A stretch of DNA of 64,000 bases, taken from positions 248,001 through 312,000 of the forward strand of contig NZ_JACVOX010000002.1 of the NCBI RefSeq assembly GCF_018882215.1, written 5' to 3'. Source of the stretch: Polynucleobacter sp. AP-Kaivos-20-H2 (GTDB lineage: Bacteria; Pseudomonadota; Gammaproteobacteria; Burkholderiales; Burkholderiaceae). Positions 55,377 through 64,000 of the stretch are shown piece after piece. Position 1 is the first letter of the stretch, and each line of letters starts with the position of its first letter. A program made the translations under genes and the position numbers. The notes under the pieces were generated by a model. The model had not been told where the DNA came from. It saw only the letters and a program-made list of their open reading frames with translations, and ran no database searches.

Positions 55377-56504
55377 ATGGTTGAAAAAGTAAACCCTAAA
55401 GTAATTCCGATACGCATTGATGAAGGCAAAGGCCTAACGCCATCTATTGGCGCCCAACTCATCACGCCGCATAGTCATACCAAAGATACTCGGGGGCGCA
55501 CTCTAAGAGATCTGCGTATCTCCGTGACCGATCGCTGCAACTTTCGCTGCACCTATTGCATGCCTAAGGAAGTATTCGATCAAAACTATCCTTACCTAGC
55601 TCATAAAGAATTACTGAGTTTTGAAGAAATTACTCGCCTCACCTCTATCTTCGCTACTTTGGGCGTTGAAAAAATTAGACTGACTGGTGGCGAGCCTTTG
55701 CTGCGCAAGAACTTAGAGGTACTTATTGAGATGTTGGCCAAAGTGCGCACTCCAGAAGATAAAGCGCTGGACCTCACCCTCACTACTAACGGCAGCATCT
55801 TACGTAAGAAAGCTGCTGCACTAAAAACTGCCGGCCTGCAAAGATTGACAGTCAGTCTCGATGGTCTAGATGATGCCATCTTCAAAAAAATGAATGATGT
55901 TGACTTCCCAGTTGCCGATGTGCTCGATGGCATTGCCGCAGCGCAAGAAGCAGGCTTCCAAAATATCAAAGTCAATATGGTGGTGAAAAAAGGTACCAAC
56001 GATCATGAGATTGTTGCGATGGCTAAGCACTTTAAAGGCAGCGGCGTCATTCTGCGTTTTATTGAATTTATGGATGTGGGCAGTTCTAATGGCTGGAATA
56101 TGGAACAGGTACTTCCGTCTAAAGAAGTGATTGCCAGAATTCATGAAGCTTTTCCTTTAGAGCCAGTAGAGGCTAACTACACCGGTGAAGTCGCACAGCG
56201 CTGGCGCTATGTCGATGGCTCAGGGGAGATTGGTGTGATCTCCAGTGTTACTCAAACTTTCTGTCACGAATGCTCTAGAGCACGCATCTCGACTGATGGG
56301 CAAATGTATCTTTGCCTTTTTGCCAATGAAGGTTTTGATTTCAAAACCTTACTGCGCTCTGGCAAGAGTGATTTAGAAATTGCTAATGCGGTAATGAACA
56401 CCTGGTCAACTCGCGACGATCACTATTCAGAAATTCGGGGTTCGAATACTGCGAATCTACCCTCTGGCAACCGCAAGGTTGAAATGTCTTACATTGGTGG
56501 TTAA
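55377..56504 (+). CDS. moaA: GTP 3',8-cyclase MoaA
   Basis: Radical SAM enzyme that starts molybdenum cofactor synthesis from GTP. It has 375 residues from the ATG at 55377 (MVEKVNPK), which has GAGAG upstream; the longer frame from 55332 is not needed. Seen: the SAM cluster motif [21 protein letters not shown], and a second cysteine set, [19 protein letters not shown]. The C-terminal [12 protein letters not shown] ends in the GG tail needed for activity. Overlaps mobA by one base. Confidence 0.96.
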   Translation: MVEKVNPKVIPIRIDEGKGLTPSIGAQLITPHSHTKDTRGRTLRDLRISVTDRCNFRCTYCMPKEVFDQNYPYLAHKELLSFEEITRLTSIFATLGVEKIRLTGGEPLLRKNLEVLIEMLAKVRTPEDKALDLTLTTNGSILRKKAAALKTAGLQRLTVSLDGLDDAIFKKMNDVDFPVADVLDGIAAAQEAGFQNIKVNMVVKKGTNDHEIVAMAKHFKGSGVILRFIEFMDVGSSNGWNMEQVLPSKEVIARIHEAFPLEPVEANYTGEVAQRWRYVDGSGEIGVISSVTQTFCHECSRARISTDGQMYLCLFANEGFDFKTLLRSGKSDLEIANAVMNTWSTRDDHYSEIRGSNTANLPSGNRKVEMSYIGG

Positions 56505-57109
56505 TGATTTCTACTAAAGACATTACTGGACTCATACTTGCTGGTGGACGCGCGCAACGCATGGGTGGCATTGATAAAGGTCTTATTCCTTTTCACGGCA
56601 AACCACTCATTGAGTCAGCCATTACTAAGCTTAAGCCTCAAGTACAAACTATTGTGATTAATGCCAATCGTAATGTCACAAAGTATGCGAGCTATGGGTA
56701 TCCAGTGATCATGGATGAAACGCCAGATTTTTCAGGGCCATTAGCGGGCTTCTCTGTAGGTTTGAAGTCCTGCAAGACCTCTTATCTCCTTACCTCACCT
56801 TGCGACTCCCCCCTGCTACCCAATAACCTCGCAGAGTTATTAATTGCCGAGATGGAGCGAGGTGATTTTCAATTGGTGTACGCCTCCACCAAAGAAGCGG
56901 ATGGCAAAGTATGGGCACAGCCTGTTTTTTGTCTTATGCGTAGTAACTTACAAGATTCATTGGATCAATTTCTCCAAAAAGGGGGTCTCAAAATTGATCG
57001 CTGGTTTAGAGAGTTGCATAGCAGCACGGTCATTTTTGATGACCCTCAACTATTTGCCAATGTAAATACTCCTGAAGAGCTAAAGTCACTAGAAGAAGCA
57101 TCGGCATGA
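56504..57109 (+). CDS. mobA: Molybdenum cofactor guanylyltransferase
   Basis: Adds GMP to the molybdenum cofactor to make the bis-MGD form used by DMSO-reductase-family enzymes. It has 201 residues. Seen: GLILAGGRAQRMGGIDKGL (nucleotide-binding), FSGPLAGFSVGL, and DSPLLPNNLAELL. It overlaps moaA at the start and moeA by four bases at the end, so moaA-mobA-moeA form one unit. Confidence 0.94.
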   Translation: MISTKDITGLILAGGRAQRMGGIDKGLIPFHGKPLIESAITKLKPQVQTIVINANRNVTKYASYGYPVIMDETPDFSGPLAGFSVGLKSCKTSYLLTSPCDSPLLPNNLAELLIAEMERGDFQLVYASTKEADGKVWAQPVFCLMRSNLQDSLDQFLQKGGLKIDRWFRELHSSTVIFDDPQLFANVNTPEELKSLEEASA

Positions 57110-58422
57110 GTCACTCTCCAAACCAAGCAATTCTCTTAACCTCATCACTACATGTTGATGATGCACGCAAGGCAATTGCTGCTTTGGTAGAAGATCTCAT
57201 TGAAGAATCTAAGACGATTAATGATCCTGCAGATATCGAAAATGTTCCATTGGATCAAGCGATTAATCGAATATTGGCAGCCGATTTACTTTCACCTATC
57301 AATGTGCCAGCTGCAGACAATTCAGCTATGGATGGTTTTGCATTTGATGGCAAATGTCTCGACACCAACAGTACTACCATCGGCTTGAGGGTGGTTGGCA
57401 CGGCGCTTGCTGGCAAACCCTTTGAAGGCAGTATTGGTCCTGGGGAATGCCTAAAAATCATGACGGGTGCCGTGATACCTGCTGGCTGCGATACCGTCAT
57501 TCCACAAGAATTCACAAGCGCAAAAGATGAGAATGCAATTGAATTCAAGCAAGATCAATTAAAGCCTGGCGAGAACAGACGCCTACGTGGTGAGGATCTT
57601 CAAAAGGGTAAACCTGCAATTGCTGCGGGTCGCTTACTGCGCCCTTCTGATCTAGGTCTAGCTGCATCACTTGGTATTACCTCCTTACCAGTAAAGCGCA
57701 AACTCAAAGTAGCCATTCTGTCTTCCGGTGATGAATTGCGCGCGCTAGGCCAAGCATTAGATGCAGGCAGCATATATGACAGCAACCGCTACAGTCTTAC
57801 TGGTTTACTCAATCGCCTAAATTTAGAAATCATTGACTGCGGCATTGTGCGCGATGATCCCATCTCTTTGAAGCAAGCCTTTATCGAGGCAGCTAGCAAA
57901 GCAGATGTATTGATTTCCTCTGGGGGCGTTTCGGTTGGTGAAGCAGATTTCACAAAACAGATCATGCAAGAGTTGGGTGATGTCGGTTTCTGGAAAATCG
58001 CCATGCGCCCAGGACGCCCTATGGCGTTTGGAGTTCTCAAACCAGTCGCCGGAAAATTCCCCGCTCGCAAAACGCTCTTCTTTGGTTTACCCGGAAATCC
58101 AGTGGCGGTCATGGTGACCTTCTATCAATTTGTTCGAGCAGCACTTTTACAACTCAACGGAGCCAATCAGACTGAACCACCTCTTACCCAGGCCGTTGCC
58201 GAAGCTCCCATTCGAAAAAAACCGGGTCGTACAGAATTTCAGCGCGCCATTCTAGGGCGTGGAGCCGATAACAAGCCTACACTAAGACTAACTGGCAGCC
58301 AGGGTGCTGGGATTTTGCGCTCGATGAGTGAAGCTAATTGCTTTGTGATCCTAGCTCACGAGCAGGGAAATGTTGCCGCTGGAGACTGGGTAGATATAGC
58401 ACTTTTTGATGGACTGCTTTAA
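57106..58422 (+). CDS. moeA: Molybdopterin molybdenumtransferase, copy 2
   Basis: Second MoeA-family protein, 438 residues. Seen: INVPAADNSAMDGFAFDG, IMTGAVIPAGCDTVIPQE, RLRGEDLQKG, SSGGVSVGEADF, MRPGRPMAFGV and GLPGNPVAVMV. It differs from copy 1 (6596-7834) in the N-terminal region and several loops, so it is an old duplicate rather than a recent one. The two may have different client enzymes. Overlaps the mobA stop. Confidence 0.95.
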   Translation: MSHSPNQAILLTSSLHVDDARKAIAALVEDLIEESKTINDPADIENVPLDQAINRILAADLLSPINVPAADNSAMDGFAFDGKCLDTNSTTIGLRVVGTALAGKPFEGSIGPGECLKIMTGAVIPAGCDTVIPQEFTSAKDENAIEFKQDQLKPGENRRLRGEDLQKGKPAIAAGRLLRPSDLGLAASLGITSLPVKRKLKVAILSSGDELRALGQALDAGSIYDSNRYSLTGLLNRLNLEIIDCGIVRDDPISLKQAFIEAASKADVLISSGGVSVGEADFTKQIMQELGDVGFWKIAMRPGRPMAFGVLKPVAGKFPARKTLFFGLPGNPVAVMVTFYQFVRAALLQLNGANQTEPPLTQAVAEAPIRKKPGRTEFQRAILGRGADNKPTLRLTGSQGAGILRSMSEANCFVILAHEQGNVAAGDWVDIALFDGLL

Positions 58423-58434
58423 GATTGCGTCATT

Positions 58435-58728
58435 ATGAAACTTAGCAAAAAAGAACTCGTCTTTCTAGACCCAATGCATACCGCCAAAACCTTAGTTTTG
58501 GTTTACCTCTGCTTCTCTGTACCGATTGTGTTGTTGGCTCTATTTGTAGCCTTCATTCGTGACGGTGCTATCCCAGGATTTACTGTGTTGTCCGCACTCA
58601 TTCTCAATGCCCTGCTCGGGTTTGGATTGTTATGGATTGCCTGCAAAGTCTATAACTGGGTTGCTGGAAAATTCGGCGGTATTGAGTTAGCTTTGCGCGA
58701 ACTGCCAGAAGAAATTGACGCTGAATAA
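58435..58728 (+). CDS. Small membrane protein, unknown function
   Basis: No family recognised. It has 97 residues with two hydrophobic segments (about residues 18-42 and 47-70), a basic start MKLSKKELVF, and an acidic end ALRELPEEIDAE. Its position 12 bases after moeA and before a terminator suggests it is co-transcribed with the moaA operon, but nothing ties it to molybdenum chemistry. Confidence 0.75.
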   Translation: MKLSKKELVFLDPMHTAKTLVLVYLCFSVPIVLLALFVAFIRDGAIPGFTVLSALILNALLGFGLLWIACKVYNWVAGKFGGIELALRELPEEIDAE

Positions 58729-58760
58729 CTAACTTAATATTCGAAGCGAAGCTTCAAGTA

Positions 58761-58789
58761 ATAAAGCCGAGTATGACTCGGCTTTATTT
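58761..58789. terminator. Bidirectional intrinsic terminator
   Basis: ATAAAGCCGAGT pairs with ACTCGGCTTTAT around a short loop, with A-rich and T-rich flanks. It lies between the membrane protein gene and the convergent dehydrogenase gene. Confidence 0.92.
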
Positions 58790-58793
58790 TTTG

Positions 58794-59807
58794 CTAAGCT
58801 TTGTAGACTTCTGCATTAATAAGACTGGGTGGTTTTTTTCCTGCAAGCGCTGCACGTAAATTATCTACTGCTAAATCCACCATCGCTCTACGTGTTTTTT
58901 CTGTAGCACTAGCAATGTGTGGAGCAAGTACTACGTTATTCAATTTTAATAGCTCGGGATGCACTTTGGGCTCGCCTTCGAATACATCTAAGCCGGCTGC
59001 AAAGATTCTTTTTTCCTTGAGAGCTTGAGCCAGAGCCGCATCATCCACAATGCCACCACGGGCAATGTTTATCAGGGTTGCCGTTGGTTTCATGAGAGCA
59101 ATTTCTTTGGCGCCAATCGTATGATGACTCTCGGCGCTATAAGGCAACACCAGAACTACGTGATCAGCGGTGCGAAGCAATTCTTCTTTAGAAACATATG
59201 TAGCGCAACAGGCTTTTTCATCAGCCTCTGATAAATGGCTGCGGTTGTGATAAATCACATTCATACCAAAACCCAATGCGCGCTTTGCAATGCCTTGACC
59301 AATTCGACCCATACCAATAATGCCTACTGTACTGTGATGCAAATCCATGCCAAGAGGATTATTCACAATCGACCATTTGTCCCACTGTCCTGCCCGCACC
59401 CAGTGCTCAGATTCAGTTATACGTCTTGCGGTTGCCATCAATAAAGCAAAGCCAAAGTCAGCTGTTGTGTCAGTTAAAACATCTGGCGTATTGGTTGCCA
59501 TCACTCCAACAGCAGTCATTACTGGCACATCAAAATTGTTATATCCCACAGAAATATTGGCCACCACCTTCAAATCATTAGCTTGAGCCAGAGCATTAGC
59601 ATCAATTCTTTCGCTGCCAGTAACCAAAGCCCCTACAACCCCAGAGAGTTCTTTTTGCAACTCTTCAGGGCTAAAAATGCGATCCTCCTGATTGGATCTC
59701 ACCTCAAAAGATTCCTCTAATTTGGCCAATGCCTCTGGAAAAATGGCTCTTGCCACCAAAATCTTGGGTTTTTGCTGATTAACTGGGCTATTGGGCTGTG
59801 TATTCAT
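58794..59807 (-). CDS. D-2-hydroxyacid dehydrogenase, GhrB/glyoxylate reductase type
   Basis: NAD(P)-dependent dehydrogenase of 337 residues, similar to glyoxylate/hydroxypyruvate reductases. Seen: the nucleotide motif VGIIGMGRIGQGIAKRA, ARGGIVDDAALAQAL carrying the substrate Arg, AGLDVFEGEP with Glu, and LAPHIASATEKTRRAM with His. Substrate specificity cannot be decided. It is transcribed alone and ends at a terminator. Its start is about 120 bases from the divergent fdxA. Confidence 0.92.
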   Translation of the reverse strand: MNTQPNSPVNQQKPKILVARAIFPEALAKLEESFEVRSNQEDRIFSPEELQKELSGVVGALVTGSERIDANALAQANDLKVVANISVGYNNFDVPVMTAVGVMATNTPDVLTDTTADFGFALLMATARRITESEHWVRAGQWDKWSIVNNPLGMDLHHSTVGIIGMGRIGQGIAKRALGFGMNVIYHNRSHLSEADEKACCATYVSKEELLRTADHVVLVLPYSAESHHTIGAKEIALMKPTATLINIARGGIVDDAALAQALKEKRIFAAGLDVFEGEPKVHPELLKLNNVVLAPHIASATEKTRRAMVDLAVDNLRAALAGKKPPSLINAEVYKA

Positions 59808-59926
59808 ATTGGGAACTTTACCTCAAGTAAATAGACCCTTTCGCCTGAAAAATAGGCTATTTCAGCTAAAATTGAGCTTTTATAACCTAGCACCCGGCTT
59901 TTTGGGGCTCTTGAAACTAAACCGCC

Positions 59927-60250
59927 ATGACTTACGTTGTTACCGAAGCCTGTATCCGTTGCAAATACACCGACTGCGTTGATGTTTGCCCAGTTGACTG
60001 CTTTCGCGAAGGTCCTAATTTTTTAGTGATTGATCCAGATGAATGCATCGATTGCGCAGTTTGCGTTCCAGAGTGTCCTGTTAACGCTATTTACGCTGAA
60101 GATGATGTCCCTGGTGACCAACAGGCATTCATCAAACTCAATGCTGAACTCTCTCCTTCTTGGACTTCGATTACCAAGTCCAAAGCAGCTCTTCCAGATG
60201 CCGAAGAATGGAAAGACGTCAAAAACAAACTTGATCAGCTAGTAAAGTAA
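59927..60250 (+). CDS. fdxA: 7Fe ferredoxin (3Fe-4S/4Fe-4S)
   Basis: Small electron carrier of 107 residues. Seen: [18 protein letters not shown], the FdxA motif in which one Cys position holds a 3Fe-4S site, then [18 protein letters not shown] for a 4Fe-4S cluster, and a C-terminal tail of about 45 residues. It lies 17 bases before the ferredoxin reductase gene, which suggests that the two work together. Confidence 0.95.
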   Translation: MTYVVTEACIRCKYTDCVDVCPVDCFREGPNFLVIDPDECIDCAVCVPECPVNAIYAEDDVPGDQQAFIKLNAELSPSWTSITKSKAALPDAEEWKDVKNKLDQLVK

Positions 60251-60270
60251 TTTTCTAGCCAAAGAAATTG

Positions 60271-61317
60271 GTGTCGAATAAACCTATAGAAACCGATGCC
60301 GTCATCATTGGCGCCGGTCCTGTGGGTCTCTTTCAGGTTTTTGAATTAGGCCTCTTAGAAATTAAAGCGCATGTAATTGATTCACTACCAGAGGTTGGTG
60401 GTCAATGTATTGAGTTATATCCAGATAAACCCATCTACGATATTCCTGCAATACCTGTCTGTACCGGTCGCGAACTCACTAACAATTTACTAAAGCAAAT
60501 TGCACCCTTTGGCGCTCAATTTCATTTGGGTCAAGAGGTTGCTAAGCTTGAACCCCAAGCCGATGGCCGCTTTCTCATTAGCACCTCGCAAGACAATCAT
60601 TTTCTGAGTAGAACTGTATTCATTGCTGGCGGTGTTGGGGCTTTTCAGCCACGTACCATCAACCTTGAGGGGATTGATATCTTTGTAGACAAACAGCTCT
60701 TCTATCACGTTAAAAATCCCGAGCAATTTGCGAGGAAAAGAATTGTGATTTGCGGAGGTGGAGATGCAGCTTTAGACTGGGCAATTCATTTTTCTGAAAT
60801 TGCAGCCAGCGTTACCTTAATTCATCGTCGTGATGACTTCAAGGCTGCGCCAAAATCAATTGCCAGAATGCGCGAACTTTGTAATAGCAACCAGATGCAA
60901 CTGCTGATCGGACAAGTGACTGCTTATGAATCGAAAGATGACTTACTTTCTGAGATCACCTTCACAAATATTGATGGCGAATCCAAACAAATTCCTTTAG
61001 ACGATCTTCTAGTGTTCTATGGACTCTCTCCTAAGTTAGGCCCAATCGCCGAATGGGGTCTGAATATCGATCGCAAACAAATCTGCGTCGATACCGAGAA
61101 ATTTCAAACCAGTATTCCTGGGATTTACGCTGTTGGCGATATCAATGTCTACCCCGGTAAGAAAAAATTGATTCTGTCTGGATTCCATGAGGCAGCTCTT
61201 GCCGCCTTTGCTGCCGCAGCATACCTAAACCCCGAAAAACAGATTCAACTCCAGTACACAACCACCTCCCCCAAGCTTCACAAGGCCTTGGGGGTGAAGT
61301 CGCCCACATTCGAGTAA
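60271..61317 (+). CDS. Ferredoxin-NADP reductase, thioredoxin-reductase-like
   Basis: FAD-dependent ferredoxin (flavodoxin) NADP+ reductase of the bacterial TrxR-like class, 348 residues from GTG at 60271 (a TTG one codon earlier is possible). Seen: FAD motif [29 protein letters not shown], the NADP motif [12 protein letters not shown], and a late [31 protein letters not shown]. No redox-active CxxC pair, which separates it from true thioredoxin reductase. Adjacent to fdxA. Confidence 0.93.
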   Translation: MSNKPIETDAVIIGAGPVGLFQVFELGLLEIKAHVIDSLPEVGGQCIELYPDKPIYDIPAIPVCTGRELTNNLLKQIAPFGAQFHLGQEVAKLEPQADGRFLISTSQDNHFLSRTVFIAGGVGAFQPRTINLEGIDIFVDKQLFYHVKNPEQFARKRIVICGGGDAALDWAIHFSEIAASVTLIHRRDDFKAAPKSIARMRELCNSNQMQLLIGQVTAYESKDDLLSEITFTNIDGESKQIPLDDLLVFYGLSPKLGPIAEWGLNIDRKQICVDTEKFQTSIPGIYAVGDINVYPGKKKLILSGFHEAALAAFAAAAYLNPEKQIQLQYTTTSPKLHKALGVKSPTFE

Positions 61318-61362
61318 GCTATCCTTAATTCGTTAATACATAACCACTTTTAGCCAATCTAT

Positions 61363-62157
61363 ATGCATCAATATCACGATCTAATGAAAGAAGTCCTCGC
61401 CAAGGGGGTTCAAAAGTCCGACAGGACCGGCACTGGCACAGTCTCCGTATTTGGACACCAGATGCGCTTTAACTTGGCGGATGGCTTTCCTATGGTGACC
61501 ACCAAGAAGCTTCACTTGAAGTCAATCATCTATGAATTACTCTGGTTCCTCAAAGGTAGCACGAACAATAACTGGCTGAAAGAGCGCGGCGTATCCATCT
61601 GGAACGAATGGGCAGCACCCGATGGTGATTTAGGTCCCATCTACGGTTATCAGTGGCGCTCATGGCCAGCGCCGAATGGTCAGCACATCGATCAAATCTC
61701 TGAGGTGGTTGAGACGATCAAAAAGAATCCAGACTCACGTCGCATCATTGTTTCTGCGTGGAACGTAGCCGATATTCCTCGCATGGCTTTAGCACCTTGC
61801 CACGCTTTCTTTCAGTTTTATGTCGCCGATGGCAAGTTGTCATGCCAACTCTACCAACGTAGTGCGGATATTTTCTTGGGTGTGCCATTTAATATTGCTA
61901 GTTATGCATTGCTCACGCACATGATGGCGCAACAATGTAATTTGGAAGTGGGTGACTTTGTTTGGACCGGCGGTGATTGTCATCTATATAGCAACCATCT
62001 AGAGCAAGTGGAACTTCAGTTATCTCGTGATTTTTTCCCGCTACCGAAGCTCAGTATTTTGCGCAAACCAGATTCTATTTTTGACTATGAATTTGAAGAC
62101 TTCGAAATCATCGGCTATGAATCCCATCCTCACATTAAAGCTCCTGTAGCTATTTAA
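61363..62157 (+). CDS. thyA: Thymidylate synthase
   Basis: Methylates dUMP to dTMP with methylenetetrahydrofolate. It has 264 residues, the same as E. coli ThyA. Seen: [32 protein letters not shown], the catalytic Cys146 in [13 protein letters not shown], and [14 protein letters not shown]. It is followed by folA after 11 bases, a common pairing because ThyA makes dihydrofolate that FolA must reduce. Confidence 0.98.
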   Translation: MHQYHDLMKEVLAKGVQKSDRTGTGTVSVFGHQMRFNLADGFPMVTTKKLHLKSIIYELLWFLKGSTNNNWLKERGVSIWNEWAAPDGDLGPIYGYQWRSWPAPNGQHIDQISEVVETIKKNPDSRRIIVSAWNVADIPRMALAPCHAFFQFYVADGKLSCQLYQRSADIFLGVPFNIASYALLTHMMAQQCNLEVGDFVWTGGDCHLYSNHLEQVELQLSRDFFPLPKLSILRKPDSIFDYEFEDFEIIGYESHPHIKAPVAI

Positions 62158-62168
62158 GAATCGTATTC

Positions 62169-62657
62169 ATGACTCAACCTGCTATTTCTATGATTGTTGC
62201 GCGCTCACGCAATCACGTCATTGGCCGTGATAATCAAATGCCCTGGAAGATCTCGGCTGATTTGCAGTTTTTCAAGCGCGTCACCATGGGGCACCCCGTG
62301 ATTATGGGTCGCAAGACTTGGGAATCCATTGGGCGTCCCCTGCCTGGACGTCGCAATATCGTAGTAAGCCGCAATGCAGCTTATGAGGCTACTGGCGGCG
62401 AATTAGTCGGATCTCTCGATGAAGCCTTGAAGAGTTTGAGTGAATTCCCACGTGTTTTTGTCATTGGTGGTGAACAACTCTTCACGCAGGCATTTCCTAA
62501 AGCAGATCGACTCTATATTACGGAGATTAATATGGATGTTGATGGGGGCGATACTTTCTTTACGGTTCCAAATGAATCTGAATGGAAAGAAGTGGAGCGT
62601 ACTCCTGGCTCCGAGGGCGATATTACGTTTAGCTTCATTACGCTAGAGCGAAAATAA
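62169..62657 (+). CDS. folA: Dihydrofolate reductase
   Basis: Reduces dihydrofolate to tetrahydrofolate with NADPH. It has 162 residues. Seen: ISMIVARSRNHVIGRDNQMPWKISADLQFFKRVTMGHPVIMGRKTWESIGRPLPGRRNIVVS (split across the N-terminal half), VIGGEQLFTQAF, and YITEINMDVDGGDTFF. The stop lies about 13 bases before the left end of an IS element, so any terminator of its own has been lost or lies further on. Confidence 0.97.
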   Translation: MTQPAISMIVARSRNHVIGRDNQMPWKISADLQFFKRVTMGHPVIMGRKTWESIGRPLPGRRNIVVSRNAAYEATGGELVGSLDEALKSLSEFPRVFVIGGEQLFTQAFPKADRLYITEINMDVDGGDTFFTVPNESEWKEVERTPGSEGDITFSFITLERK

Positions 62658-62674
62658 AAAAGGACTCCGCTGAA

Positions 62675-62719
62675 CTGACCCACAAAAGTTGGACATCAAA
62701 TCCAACTCAAAAGGGTCAG
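62675..62719 (+). repeat. Stem-loop at the IS left end
   Basis: CTGACCC (62675-62681) pairs with GGGTCAG (62713-62719) and AGTTGGA (62687-62693) with TCCAACT (62701-62707). It spans the IS end and stops five bases before the orfA ATG, so on read-through RNA it may block translation of the transposase. Confidence 0.6.
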
Positions 62720-62723
62720 CCTC

Positions 62724-63257
62724 ATGTCCAAATACAGCAAAGACTTTAAGCTAGAAGTCATTCATCACTATCTGTCAGGTAAAGAAGGATTTACCGCAAC
62801 GGCAAAACGGTATGGCGTTAAATTTACCTATGTCCGCACATGGGTTCATGCCTTTAAAGCTCATGGTCAAAAAAGTCTAACCAAGACTTACACTCATCAC
62901 CCCAGTGCCTTTAAGCTTGCCGTACTCAAGGTAATGGCGCAAGATCAGCTCTCCATTAATCAAGCGGCAGCCCACTTTAATATCGCCTCTCCCAGCACTA
63001 TCTCCGTATGGCAACGCCTCTACAATGAAGGCGGTATTACAGCCCTAGAACCTAAACCCAAGGGACGGCCACCCATGTCAAAACGAAGTGAGATCCAAGC
63101 ACTCCTAGCTAAACCTTCAGAGCAGCTTACGCATGAAGAACTCTTGCTGAAGTCGCACTATTTAGAGGTGGAGAACGCTTACTTAAAAAAGCTCGAAGCC
63201 TTAGCTCAGCAAAAGTACTTGGCAAACAAGAACAGGTCCAAGTCGTCACCGAGTTAA
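62724..63257 (+). CDS. IS3-family transposase OrfA
   Basis: DNA-binding half of the transposase, 177 residues. Seen: two winged-helix/HTH units, the first in SKYSKDFKLEVIHHYLSGKEGFTATAKRYGVKFTYVRTWV, the second in LSINQAAAHFNIASPSTISVWQRLY, then GRPPMSK and a leucine-rich C-terminal helix (EELLLKSHYLEVENAYLKKLEAL) that serves for multimerisation. A slippery A6G run at 63185-63191 near the end permits a -1 shift into orfB. Confidence 0.94.
   Translation: MSKYSKDFKLEVIHHYLSGKEGFTATAKRYGVKFTYVRTWVHAFKAHGQKSLTKTYTHHPSAFKLAVLKVMAQDQLSINQAAAHFNIASPSTISVWQRLYNEGGITALEPKPKGRPPMSKRSEIQALLAKPSEQLTHEELLLKSHYLEVENAYLKKLEALAQQKYLANKNRSKSSPS
63185..63191 (+). other. Slippery heptamer for -1 programmed frameshift
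   Basis: A AAA AAG in phase with orfA (AAA at 63186-63188, AAG at 63189-63191). After slipping one base back the ribosome continues in the orfB frame, which is open from here to the window end. This is the standard IS3 way to make the fused OrfAB transposase. Confidence 0.85.
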
Positions 63258-64000
63258 GGCAGCAGTACCCTTTGCAAACTATCCTAGGCATTGCCAATAT
63301 GGCCAGGAGTGTCTACTACTACCAGCTAAGTGCTAGTGCTAAAGTCGACCCCTATCTGGATGCTAAGACTCAAATTGGCGCAATCTACCATCGCCACAAG
63401 GGCTGCTATGGCTATCGGCGAGTCCATTTAGAGCTGAGCAACCAACATCGTTACCTTGATCCCAAGACCGTACAAAAGCTGATGGGGCAACTAGGGCTTA
63501 AATCCCTTGTTAGACCTAAACGCTATCAGTCCTATAAAGGCGGTATTGGTAAGGTAGCACCCAACTTATTAGAGCGTAACTTTGCGGCCAGTAAACCCAA
63601 TCAGAAGTGGGTTACTGATGTGACGGAGTTCAACATCAGGGGTGAGAAGGTATACCTCTCGCCGATCTTAGATCTTTATAACCAAGAGATCGTCTCCTAT
63701 GAGATTAGCGATCGGCCACAGATTAGCAGCGTCATGCAGATGCTCCAAAGCGCATTTAAACAACTGGGACCAAAAGACAAACCCATGCTGCACTCAGATC
63801 AGGGCTGGCAATATCAAATGGGGTTTTATCAACAGGCTATAAAGAAACAAGGCATTACTCAAAGCATGTCTAGAAAAGGTAACTGCTTAGACAACGCAGT
63901 GATGGAAAACTGGTTTGGGATTATGAAAACAGAGTTCTTCTATCGGAAGAGGTTTGAAAGTATCGAATCATTTAAAACGGAGCTTAAGGAATACATCCAC
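63188..64000 (+). CDS. IS3-family transposase OrfB (integrase core, cut by window edge)
   Basis: Catalytic half in the -1 frame relative to orfA. Seen: the HTH_21 segment with HKGCYGYRRVHLELSN, then the integrase core with the DDE residues in WVTDVTEF, LHSDQGWQY and DNAVMENWFGIMKTE. About 270 residues are visible; the last few of the usual 280 lie outside. The frame is open and all catalytic residues are present, so it looks active as far as it can be seen. OrfB has no obvious own start; it is probably made as the OrfAB fusion. Confidence 0.9.

Larger units (their letters stand above)
62671..64000 (+). mobile_element. IS3-family insertion sequence, IS150-type (right end beyond window)
   Basis: Two overlapping ORFs: OrfA with helix-turn-helix domains and OrfB with a DDE integrase core, joined by a -1 slippery site. 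The left end is placed near 62671, where TGAACTGACCCACAAAAGTTGGACA begins; this end sequence resembles IS150-group terminal repeats. The right end and target duplication are outside the window, so completeness cannot be judged. Confidence 0.9.

Noticed and set aside
1..64000. CRISPR arrays, toxin-antitoxin pairs, prophage genes
   Set aside because: No regularly spaced direct repeats, no small overlapping toxin/antitoxin pairs and no phage structural genes were seen anywhere in the window.

Overview
The window is a compact, mostly housekeeping stretch of a betaproteobacterial chromosome. Several signs point to a Burkholderiaceae member close to Polynucleobacter: the cluster yceD-rpmF-plsX-fabHDG-acpP-fabF-degP-lepA-lepB-rnc-era-recO-pdxJ-acpS-nagZ, the EarP/EF-P pair with Arg32 in EF-P, the alaA-hom-thrC-moeA-moaD-moaE series, a complete arn (L-Ara4N) operon, a moderate GC content judged by eye, and very short intergenic gaps. 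The genus is an inference from protein style and gene order; no database search was possible.

Layout. 1-1671: 5' part of clpB (minus) behind a heat-shock-type promoter. 1763-5866: a small accessory block (GIY-YIG protein, gamma-glutamyltransferase family protein, oxalate/formate-type MFS carrier, lipoprotein). 5866-11899 (minus): moaE, moaD, moeA, thrC, hom, alaA. 11979-19613 (plus): a Mth938-type protein, then arnT-arnB-arnC-arnA(formyltransferase)-arnA(dehydrogenase)-arnD, then bcp. 19641-22403 (plus): a structured leader or small RNA ending in an intrinsic terminator, phoH, an NlpC/P60 lipoprotein and a PsiF-type protein. 22504-25447 (minus): rpsF-priB-rpsR-rplI-dnaB. 25582-27974: asparaginase, lexA with an SOS box and probably a leaderless mRNA, and a lipoprotein. 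28060-30894 (minus): uvrC-pgsA-tRNA-Gly-tRNA-Cys. 30893-32611 (plus): earP-efp. 32687-48021 (minus): the long lipid, ribosome and GTPase superoperon. 48065-52195: maf, an RsmI-like methylase, sppA, a HAD phosphatase and an RluC/D synthase. 52250-55283: rne with a leader of about 375 nt. 55377-58422 (plus): moaA-mobA-moeA (second moeA). 58435-62657: a membrane protein, a hydroxyacid dehydrogenase, fdxA, a ferredoxin reductase, thyA and folA. 62671-64000: an IS3-family (IS150-type) element, cut by the window edge.

How the genes work together. Molybdenum cofactor synthesis is split over two loci (moaD/moaE/moeA and moaA/mobA/moeA), so there are two MoeA paralogues. The arn genes form a pathway from UDP-glucuronate to L-Ara4N-modified lipid A, with ArnA encoded as two separate proteins. 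The fab/plsX/acpP/acpS genes supply fatty acid and phospholipid synthesis. EarP should rhamnosylate EF-P. thyA and folA are coupled thymidylate and folate genes.

No clearly new protein system (CRISPR, toxin-antitoxin, phage, secondary metabolism) is visible. The least explained elements are RNA-level: the terminated structured RNA before phoH, the long rne leader, the hairpin before rpsF, and the overlapping divergent start codons of uvrC and earP.
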